Below, in pieces: positions 1 to 4,995 of a DNA stretch of 7,173 nt (within the stretch, counting starts at the first letter, position 1; every line of letters begins with the position of its first letter). This DNA is from an uncultured Ilumatobacter sp. (lineage in GTDB: Bacteria; Actinomycetota; Acidimicrobiia; Acidimicrobiales; Ilumatobacteraceae). Position numbers and translations under genes: made by a program. The stretch covers positions 1 to 7,173 of the forward strand of contig CALAHA010000354.1 of NCBI GenBank assembly GCA_937891565.1, read 5' to 3'. The notes beneath the pieces were generated by a model. That model was not told where the DNA came from and did no database searches. It worked only from the letters and a program-made list of their open reading frames with translations.

Positions 1-35
1 ATGCCAATTGCTTCACTCATGTCCATATTGGTCAT
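1..35 (-). CDS. nusA: Transcription termination/antitermination factor NusA, N-terminal fragment
   Basis: Only the first 11 complete codons are inside the window; they read MTNMDMSEAIG and the gene runs off the left edge. A start of this kind (Met/Asp-rich, then a helix beginning SEAIG or EAL) is typical of NusA, which binds RNA polymerase and controls pausing, termination and antitermination. The identification rests mostly on position: nusA directly follows rimP in most bacteria. Its ATG overlaps the rimP stop codon as ATGA, which suggests translational coupling. An AAGGAG Shine-Dalgarno lies 11 nt upstream, inside the end of rimP. An in-frame ATG at codon 4 is an alternative start, but it lies further from the Shine-Dalgarno. 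The fragment is too short to prove by sequence. Confidence 0.8.
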   Translation of the reverse strand, partial: MTNMDMSEAIG

Positions 36-619
36 GACGTCTGCGTCTCCTTCTGCGTAGCGGTCGTGTTCTTCTTCGCAGCCTGCTTCTTGGCAGGCTG
101 CTTCTTGCCGGCGTTCTTCGAGTGTTGTTTGGGGGCGCCCGGTTTCGGACCCGGCCCCCACTCAAACACCGTGCGCGCTTTGTCAACTTCGTCGATCGCA
201 AACGTGCACTCGGTGCCGTCGTCGAGCAGCATCGTGACGTTCGTTTCGTCTGCTGTGATCAGCTGGCCGTCGATGCGACGCGGATCGGCGTTGGGATCGC
301 GAAATCGCACCGTGACGTCCTTGCCGACCTCGCGCTGGAAGTGGCGCGGTGTGCGCAGGTGCCGCTCGAGGCCCGGGCTCGTTACTTCAAGCGTGAATCG
401 CGTGTTAATCGGATCTTCGTGGTCGATTTCACGAGAGATCAACCGAGTTGCCAGCGACAAATTGTCGAGCGTGATGCCACCGTCGGAACCAGGTTGCGTA
501 TCGAGCGTGACGCGCACAGTGACGCCTCGGCGCTCGATGTCGTACACCTCGAGGTCGAGATCGGAGGCGATTGGTTCGACGATTTCCCGGACGCGTGCGA
601 GCTCACTGTTCTCGGTCAT
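32..619 (-). CDS. rimP: Ribosome maturation factor RimP
   Basis: This 195-residue protein matches RimP, the cytoplasmic factor that assists late maturation of the 30S ribosomal subunit. The N-terminal alpha/beta domain covers about residues 1-88 and contains the family signature LEVTSPGLERHL (77-88). A small SH3-like C-terminal domain follows, to about residue 155. After that comes a tail of about 40 residues rich in Lys, Ala, Gln and Pro (K-pairs at 172, 177, 182), which most RimP proteins lack and which would suit RNA binding. The start is well supported: AAAGGAGG lies 9 nt before the ATG. The gene is the first of an operon with nusA (4-nt overlap). It is transcribed from its own promoter near 721 through a leader with a strong hairpin, and diverges from proS. 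Confidence 0.95.
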   Translation of the reverse strand: MTENSELARVREIVEPIASDLDLEVYDIERRGVTVRVTLDTQPGSDGGITLDNLSLATRLISREIDHEDPINTRFTLEVTSPGLERHLRTPRHFQREVGKDVTVRFRDPNADPRRIDGQLITADETNVTMLLDDGTECTFAIDEVDKARTVFEWGPGPKPGAPKQHSKNAGKKQPAKKQAAKKNTTATQKETQTS

Positions 620-628
620 TTCGATCTG

Positions 629-636
629 CCTCCTTT
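629..636 (-). promoter_or_regulatory. Shine-Dalgarno of rimP
   Basis: On the minus strand this reads AAAGGAGG, nearly a full match to the anti-Shine-Dalgarno sequence, 9 nt before the rimP ATG. It fixes that start codon. It is the strongest ribosome binding site in the window, in contrast to the several genes that have none. Confidence 0.85.
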
Positions 637-666
637 CTGTGCTTGCGCTGAACCCCGTTCAAAGAA

Positions 667-695
667 CAAGGCGTGAGGCAGAGCCCCACGCCTTG
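667..695 (-). promoter_or_regulatory. Hairpin in the rimP-nusA leader (possible attenuator)
   Basis: Two 13-nt arms (667-679 and 683-695) pair around a 3-nt loop. In the rimP-sense RNA every position pairs: 12 Watson-Crick pairs plus one G-U. On the opposite strand the same position would be an A-C mismatch, so the structure favours being read as RNA from the minus strand. The rimP-sense transcript continues with UUCUUU after the stem, a weak U-tract. It lies in the 5' leader about 20 nt after the predicted transcription start and 30 nt before the Shine-Dalgarno. Leader structures before rimP-nusA operons are known in other bacteria. A role as attenuator, NusA feedback site or RNA stabiliser is inference. 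Confidence 0.7.
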
Positions 696-720
696 GTCAC
701 GAACCAAATTGCGAAAGACG

Positions 721-729
721 ATGATAGCA
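721..729 (-). promoter_or_regulatory. Extended -10 promoter of rimP-nusA
   Basis: On the minus strand this reads TGC followed by TATCAT, five of six matches to TATAAT with an extended -10 TGN. No good -35 box is seen at the right distance. Transcription would start near 714 and give a leader of about 95 nt containing the hairpin at 667-695. Confidence 0.55.
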
Positions 730-767
730 GAAGACCGCACCGTTCGGGCCGGGCCCTGCAGGAGTTG

Positions 768-1187
768 CTACTCAGCAACGCCCCTCGCCGAGCCAACGGT
801 GTCTTCGCCGCTCACCAGAAACACGACGCACAGCACTCCACGATCGTTGACGTCGTTCCAAACCTGCTGGTCGGGGAGATCGCACTGATATCGCAAACCG
901 ACTCCGCTTACGCCTCCCCAATGAACGTATCGAACTCGGCAACGCAGCCTTCTCGAGCCAGCTTGCTCGTTGCCTCCTCGCCAGGAAACACGTCGCCGAC
1001 CAAGTCGAAGCTGTGGAACATTTCGGAGTTATGCGGTCCGGAGCACGGCACACCCAGGACCGATTTGAACCTCGTCGATGGTTTCGGCGCCAAGACAGTC
1101 GCCGGCCTTCACACGAACCAAACCAGCCTCGCCAGCGCCGAGTCGGACGGTTTCATGTAGTTGTCTTCCTCGCCGAGAATTACCACG
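768..1187 (-). pseudogene. Septum-formation-family domain protein, frame-disrupted remnant
   Basis: Read in pieces on the minus strand, the region gives one coherent domain of about 120 residues. The first piece (1154 to about 1064) includes GLVRVKAGDCLGAETIDEVQ. The second, in another frame (about 1063 to 917), includes VLGVPCSGPHNSEMFHSFDL and EGCVAEFDTFIG. The third, back in the first frame (about 916 to 768), includes QCDLPDQQVWNDVNDRGVLC and ends at TAG (768-770). The order GDC, VPCS-x-PH-x-SE, C-x-x-EF, W-x(3)-x-DRGVLC resembles the actinobacterial septum-formation domain, usually extracytoplasmic behind a signal or membrane anchor. No such anchor is visible here. A GGAGG (1208-1212) with ATG at 1202 lies upstream in the same frame, but a TAG follows at codon 5. 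The frame breaks coincide with an AAA run (1064-1066) and a GGGG run (916-919). It is either a true pseudogene or a gene hidden by sequence errors. Confidence 0.6.
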
Positions 1188-1247
1188 CTACTGCCAACAC
1201 ATATCAACCTCCATCAACCGAAGGCGAACTGTCTCAACCGCAGCCGG

Positions 1248-1253
1248 TAGCTT
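1248..1253 (+). promoter_or_regulatory. Candidate -10 box of proS (leaderless start)
   Basis: TAGCTT fits TANNNT and ends 6 nt before the GTG at 1260. This is the spacing expected if transcription starts at or beside the start codon. No Shine-Dalgarno precedes either candidate start, and no convincing -35 box is visible. Confidence 0.4.
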
Positions 1254-1259
1254 CGTCTC

Positions 1260-3050
1260 GTGCTTCGGATGTCCAATCTTTTCCTGCGAACGCTGCGTGA
1301 CGATCCGTCGGACGCAGAGGTTCCCAGCCATCGCCTTCTGGTACGTGCGGGCTACATCCGCCGCGCTGCGCCCGGGGGATTCAGCTGGCTCCCCCTCGGC
1401 TGGGAGGTGTTCCGCAACGTCGAACGCATCGTCCGCGAGGAGATGAACGCCGCCGGATTCCAGGAAGTCCATTTCCCGGCGCTCCTGCCGAAAGAGCCCT
1501 ACGAGGCCACCAACCGGTACGAGGAATACGGCGACAATCTGTTCCGCCTCACGGACCGCCATGGAGCCGAGTTCTTGCTGGCGCCGACGCATGAGGAGAT
1601 GTTCACGCTCACAGTGAAAGACCTCTACAGCTCGTACCGCGACCTGCCGCTCGTGATCTACCAGATTCAGACGAAGTTCCGTGACGAAGCACGCCCGCGA
1701 GCTGGCCTGTTGCGTACCCGCGAATTCTCGATGAAGGATTCGTACAGCTTCGACCTCGACCAGGCCGGGCTCGACGCCGCCTACCAGGCGCACCGTGACG
1801 CATACGTCAAGCTGTTCGAGCGGATGCAACTCCCGTTCGTCATTGTCGCCGCAACCTCGGGCGCCATGGGTGGTTCAGCATCGGAAGAGTTCCTCGCTCC
1901 GCTGCCGGTTGGTGAAGACACGTTCGTCCGCTGCACGAACTGCGACTTCGCAGCAAACGTTGAGGCTGTCCACACCCCTGTGCCCGAGGCAATCCCCTTC
2001 GACGGATTGCCCGCGTCGATGGTGCACGACACGCCGAAAACGCCGACGATTGCGAAGCTTGTTGACTACGTGAACGGAGTCGGCGAAAGAAGCGATGCAA
2101 CGCTGCGTCACCCTGACCGCGACTGGACCGCTGCCGACACGTTGAAGAACGTCGTCGTCAAGTTGAAGCACCCCGACGGCACCACCGAGCCGCTGGCCGT
2201 GGGTCTCGAGGGCCACCGCGAGGTCGACATGAAGCGCCTCGAAGCTCAGGTTGCTCCGGCCGAAGTCGCACCCTTCGACGAAGACGATTTCAAGCAGTAC
2301 CCGGCCTTGAAGAAGGGCTACATCGGGCCGGGCTCGCTTGGCGCTGGCAACGAGTCCGGCATCCGCTACCTCCTCGACCCACGCATCGTCGACGGCACCC
2401 AGTGGATCACCGGCGCCGATCAGTACAACCAACACGTTCTACACCTCACCGCAGGTCGCGATTTCACCGGCGACGGAGTGATCGAAGCCGCCGAGATCCT
2501 CGACGGTGACGTGTGTCCATCGTGCGGCTCAGCCGTCGAGATTGCACGTGGCATCGAGATTGGCCATATCTTCCAACTCGGCACCAAGTACGCCGAGGCA
2601 CTCGAACTGACTGTGCGCGACGAAAACGACAAGCCGGTCACCCCCACGATGGGTTCGTACGGGGTCGGCGTGTCGCGCTGCCTCGCTGCTGTCGCTGAGG
2701 CATCCCTTGATGACAACGGATTGTGCTGGCCACGCGAGATTGCCCCCGCCGACTTCCACATCGTGAGCGCCGGCAAGGAAGGTACCGCTCACGGGCCCTA
2801 CGCCGAAGAATTGGCGGCTTCGCTCGAGGCTGCTGGCCTGCGCGTCCTCCTTGACGATCGGCCGAAGACTTCTCCGGGCGTCAAGTTCAAGGACGCCGAG
2901 TTGATCGGTATCCCGACAATCGTTGTTGTGGGCCGCGGTCTGAACAACGAGGACGATCCGACCATCGAGGTCAAGGATCGCAAAACCGGCGAGCGCGAAG
3001 ACATCTCGACCTCAACAATCGTCGACCACCTCATCGCCCTCGCCAAATAG
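1260..3050 (+). CDS. proS: Prolyl-tRNA synthetase (bacterial type, with editing insertion)
   Basis: This 596-residue class IIa aminoacyl-tRNA synthetase charges tRNA-Pro with proline in the cytoplasm. The N-terminus (SNLFLRTLRDDPSDAEVPSH) is typical. Motif 1 surrounds GFQEVHFPALLP (66-77), followed by the APTHEE loop (108-113). Motif 2 is FRDEARPR (140-147) with LLRTREFSMKDSYSFD after it. Motif 3 is GSYGVGVSRC (465-474). Between motifs 2 and 3 (about 225-405) lies the INS editing domain that removes mischarged alanine. Two CxxC pairs (225/228 and 419/422) flank this insertion and could bind zinc. The last 110 or so residues form the anticodon-binding domain. The GTG at 1260 was chosen because a TANNNT box lies just upstream and because the MLRMS-like start is usual; ATG at 1269 is the alternative. 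The gene diverges from rimP and converges on the MaoC gene. Its TAG stop lies inside the 37-bp repeat. Confidence 0.97.
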   Translation: MLRMSNLFLRTLRDDPSDAEVPSHRLLVRAGYIRRAAPGGFSWLPLGWEVFRNVERIVREEMNAAGFQEVHFPALLPKEPYEATNRYEEYGDNLFRLTDRHGAEFLLAPTHEEMFTLTVKDLYSSYRDLPLVIYQIQTKFRDEARPRAGLLRTREFSMKDSYSFDLDQAGLDAAYQAHRDAYVKLFERMQLPFVIVAATSGAMGGSASEEFLAPLPVGEDTFVRCTNCDFAANVEAVHTPVPEAIPFDGLPASMVHDTPKTPTIAKLVDYVNGVGERSDATLRHPDRDWTAADTLKNVVVKLKHPDGTTEPLAVGLEGHREVDMKRLEAQVAPAEVAPFDEDDFKQYPALKKGYIGPGSLGAGNESGIRYLLDPRIVDGTQWITGADQYNQHVLHLTAGRDFTGDGVIEAAEILDGDVCPSCGSAVEIARGIEIGHIFQLGTKYAEALELTVRDENDKPVTPTMGSYGVGVSRCLAAVAEASLDDNGLCWPREIAPADFHIVSAGKEGTAHGPYAEELAASLEAAGLRVLLDDRPKTSPGVKFKDAELIGIPTIVVVGRGLNNEDDPTIEVKDRKTGEREDISTSTIVDHLIALAK

Positions 3051-3083
3051 TTACGTATGGGGTCAGGCCCCTTTCGCAACTCT
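3047..3083 (+). repeat. 37-bp hairpin repeat, copy 1
   Basis: This 37-bp sequence recurs at 4959-4995 in opposite orientation with one difference (A at 3053 against G). Its core is GGGGTCAGGCCCC with outer arms AGTTACG (3049-3055) and CGCAACT (3075-3081), so almost the whole unit can fold on itself. It begins one base before the proS TAG and its last base is the last base of the MaoC TAA stop. It has the size and palindromic form of a REP-like element; membership in a known family cannot be judged from the window. Confidence 0.85.
3049..3081. terminator. Likely bidirectional terminator between proS and the MaoC gene
   Basis: The hairpin of the repeat (GGGG 3059-3062 pairing with CCCC 3068-3071, loop TCAGG, plus outer arms) fills the whole gap between two convergent stop codons. 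It is followed by TTT on the plus strand and lacks a long U-tract, so intrinsic termination would be modest. In this copy one outer-arm pair is A-C in plus-strand RNA but G-U in minus-strand RNA. The terminator role is inferred from position and structure. Confidence 0.45.
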
Positions 3084-3937
3084 TAGCCGTGGCGCACCAA
3101 TCCCTGGTCAATCACAACGCGCTCATCGCCGCCTCCGGCTGGCGCTGCGCTCGTGGTGAACATCGCTTCGCCGCTCTCGGTCGACCACATGCGCACCGTC
3201 AGTGCGTCGCCTGGGATGACCGGTGAGGCAAAGCGACCTTCGATGTGCTGGAATCTCGCCGGGTCATTGTCGCACAGTGCGCTGAGGAGCGCTCGTGCCG
3301 TGAAGCCATACGAGCAGAGGCCATGCAGAATCGGCGTGTCAAACCCGCCCATCGCGGCGAAGGCCGGATCGGTGTGCAACGGGTTGCGGTCACCTGACAA
3401 GCGGTATACGAACGCCTGGTCGCGATCGGTCACGTAGGTGACCTTTTGGTCGCACGGTCGCTCCGGCGGCACGTTCTTCGGGCCGGATGGCCCACGGTCG
3501 CCGCCCCAGCCCCCTTCGCCACGCATGAACGATGAGCCCACGTTCGTGTAGAGCGGCTCGCCGTCCATCACAGCGACCGTTTCTGACACCACGACAGCGG
3601 CACTGCCCTTGTCGTAGATACCGATGATCTTGCTGGTCAAGGTGACCGTACCTTCGATGGGAATCGGGCGGTGCAGCGTGACGGCTTGCTGGCCGTGGAC
3701 CAGCAGTGCCGGATTGAACGATCCAATCTTGCCCATCGCCGAACCTCGACCCCACCCGACCACAACGGGGAAGGTCGGATACACCAGTTGCTCGGTGTCG
3801 TTGCTGTTCTCGGTCGTGAACGGCAAGTCGTCGTGGCCGGCACCGATGCCGACCGCATAGAGCAAGGCGTCCTTCGAGTTCCAGCTCGCTTCGATCGGTT
3901 CACTCGTAGATCCGACCGCATCGGGGTTGATTGGCAT
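3083..3937 (-). CDS. MaoC-type (hydratase 2) enoyl-CoA hydratase, double hot-dog
   Basis: This 284-residue protein is a two-hot-dog MaoC-family dehydratase. It probably adds water to trans-2-enoyl-CoA to give (3R)-hydroxyacyl-CoA. The N-terminal, non-catalytic hot-dog covers about residues 1-145 (YAVGIGAG at 27-34, YPTFPVVVGW at 53-62). The C-terminal half carries the hydratase-2 signature YRLSGDRNPLH (178-188), with Asp183 and His188 as the expected catalytic pair, followed by TPILHGLCSYG. Layout and length match the hydratase-2 part of eukaryotic multifunctional enzyme type 2 and its bacterial relatives. A GGGAG Shine-Dalgarno lies 7 nt before the ATG. The gene starts 57 nt after the SDR gene and is probably co-transcribed with it, so the pair would supply successive steps. 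The chain length or sterol nature of the substrate cannot be read from the sequence. Confidence 0.9.
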   Translation of the reverse strand: MPINPDAVGSTSEPIEASWNSKDALLYAVGIGAGHDDLPFTTENSNDTEQLVYPTFPVVVGWGRGSAMGKIGSFNPALLVHGQQAVTLHRPIPIEGTVTLTSKIIGIYDKGSAAVVVSETVAVMDGEPLYTNVGSSFMRGEGGWGGDRGPSGPKNVPPERPCDQKVTYVTDRDQAFVYRLSGDRNPLHTDPAFAAMGGFDTPILHGLCSYGFTARALLSALCDNDPARFQHIEGRFASPVIPGDALTVRMWSTESGEAMFTTSAAPAGGGDERVVIDQGLVRHG

Positions 3938-3944
3938 GTTGTTA

Positions 3945-3949
3945 CTCCC
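3945..3949 (-). promoter_or_regulatory. Shine-Dalgarno of the MaoC gene
   Basis: On the minus strand this reads GGGAG, 7 nt before the ATG at 3937. It supports that start and fits a gene translated from within a polycistronic mRNA. Confidence 0.6.
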
Positions 3950-3994
3950 TGGCTTGGTGACGTTTTCTTCGGGGTTCCTTGGGTTTCGCGGCGC

Positions 3995-4900
3995 TCAGCC
4001 TGTGACGGTCTTGCCGTCCATGCCCGTTCTCCCGCGGGCGTTGGCGAGCAACAACTCGACAATCGGCCCGAGCGACTCGGGGTCGTCAGTGGGCCCGACG
4101 GCCGGGCCGCGCACCCAACCTTCGGCAACGGCGAGGAACTGCCCGGACGCCTCGAAGACACGACCGGTGACGTCAGCCGCCTCGTCAGAAACGAGCCAGG
4201 TGACGATCGGGGCGATCCATTTCGGCGATCGAGCCTCGCGCTCCTCGTCAGTCTCCGGCGCCGGGCCGAGGTCTTCGGTCATGCGGGTGAGCGCCACCGG
4301 AGCGACGGCGTTAACTGTCACTCCGTAGCGAACGAGCTCCATCGACGTGATCTGTGTAAACGCCGCTATGCCGGCCTTTGCGGCGCCATAGTTCGACTGA
4401 CCGACGTTGCCGTAGATACCCGAAACCGACGACGTGTTGACGATACGACCAGCAACCGCGTGGCCCGCCTTTGACTGCTCGCGCCAGTAGACCGCCGCGT
4501 GACGAGCCGGGGCGAACGTGCCCTTCAGATGCACGTTGATAACTGCGTCCCACTCCTGCTCGGTCATGTTGGCGAGCATCCGATCGCGCAAGATTCCGGC
4601 GTTGTTGACGACAGCATCGAGGCCGCCGAAGGTCTCGATCGCCATGTCGACCATCCGCTTGGCACCGTCCCAATCGGCCACGTTGTCGCCGTTCGCAATT
4701 GCCTCGCCGCCCCCGGCAATGATCTCGTCGACGACTTGCTGGGCGGGCGATACATCGGTTCCCGTACCATCGCGCTCGCCACCGAGATCGTTCACGACAA
4801 CCTTCGCTCCGTGACGAGCCAAGCTCAACGCATGCTCACGGCCGATGCCCCGGCCTGCTCCAGTGACGATTGCGATCTTGCCTTCACAGAGTCTTGCCAT
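3995..4900 (-). CDS. SDR-family (3R)-hydroxyacyl-CoA dehydrogenase
   Basis: This 301-residue short-chain dehydrogenase probably oxidises (3R)-hydroxyacyl-CoA to 3-ketoacyl-CoA with NAD+. The cofactor loop TGAGRGIG is at 13-20, NDLGG at 37-41 (Asp38 suggests NAD rather than NADP), and NNAG at 99-102. The catalytic set is Asn122, Ser158, Tyr171 and Lys175 (YGAAK). REHAL after the glycine loop and VVVNDLGG are typical of the dehydrogenase domain of multifunctional enzyme type 2 (HSD17B4-like). The frame is open far upstream to 5290, but that part overlaps the reductase gene on the same strand and resembles nothing. ATG 4900 gives the normal SDR N-terminus MARLCEGKIAIVTG. No Shine-Dalgarno is present; TACAGT ends 7 nt upstream, as for a leaderless mRNA. 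MaoC follows 57 nt downstream. Confidence 0.93.
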   Translation of the reverse strand: MARLCEGKIAIVTGAGRGIGREHALSLARHGAKVVVNDLGGERDGTGTDVSPAQQVVDEIIAGGGEAIANGDNVADWDGAKRMVDMAIETFGGLDAVVNNAGILRDRMLANMTEQEWDAVINVHLKGTFAPARHAAVYWREQSKAGHAVAGRIVNTSSVSGIYGNVGQSNYGAAKAGIAAFTQITSMELVRYGVTVNAVAPVALTRMTEDLGPAPETDEEREARSPKWIAPIVTWLVSDEAADVTGRVFEASGQFLAVAEGWVRGPAVGPTDDPESLGPIVELLLANARGRTGMDGKTVTG

Positions 4901-4907
4901 GCCGACG

Positions 4908-4913
4908 ACTGTA
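4908..4913 (-). promoter_or_regulatory. Candidate -10 box of the SDR-maoC pair (leaderless start)
   Basis: On the minus strand this reads TACAGT, fitting TANNNT, and ends 7 nt before the ATG at 4900. With the repeat hairpin just upstream possibly ending the reductase transcript, the SDR-maoC pair would need its own promoter here. No clear -35 box. Confidence 0.4.
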
Positions 4914-4958
4914 TGAATCTGCTCGCTGATTGGTCGTGTCGAAGGCGACAGCCAGCAC

Positions 4959-4995
4959 AGAGTTGCGAAAGGGGCCTGACCCCATACGCAACTAT
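4959..4995 (-). repeat. 37-bp hairpin repeat, copy 2 (inverted relative to copy 1)
   Basis: This is identical to 3047-3083 at 36 of 37 positions when read on the minus strand. Here the outer arms AGTTGCG and CGCAACT (4961-4967 and 4987-4993) pair perfectly around the GGGG/CCCC core (4971-4974 and 4980-4983). The unit begins one base before the TAG stop of the reductase gene, just as copy 1 does at proS. It can act as a transcription terminator for that gene; that role is inferred. Confidence 0.85.

Noticed and set aside
709..717. TTGCGAAAG matching part of the 37-bp repeat
   Set aside because: Only nine bases match, with no GGGG/CCCC core or opposite arm. It is probably chance.
908..1064. 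Programmed frameshifting in the septum-family remnant
   Set aside because: No canonical slippery heptamer with a downstream structure was seen at either junction, and two opposite shifts would be needed. Homopolymer indels explain it more simply.
66..1160. Long open frame on the plus strand across rimP and the intergenic region
   Set aside because: It is antisense to the clearly real rimP. Its translation is Ser/Arg-rich with no family resemblance, as expected of a shadow frame in GC-rich DNA.
1188..1829. 213-codon open frame on the minus strand opposite the start of proS
   Set aside because: It is antisense to the conserved proS catalytic core, has no recognisable motif and no ribosome binding site. 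It would also overlap the septum-family remnant.
1875..2435. 186-codon open frame on the minus strand inside proS
   Set aside because: It lies wholly within the editing domain of proS on the other strand, with no start signal; it is a GC-rich shadow frame.
3938..3994. Possible terminator or promoter between the SDR and MaoC genes
   Set aside because: No hairpin followed by a U-tract and no clear -10 box were seen. Only the MaoC Shine-Dalgarno is supported, so co-transcription is the simpler reading.
3671..4474. 267-codon open frame on the plus strand across the SDR-MaoC junction
   Set aside because: It is antisense to two well-supported enzymes, with low-complexity Arg-rich composition and no motif.
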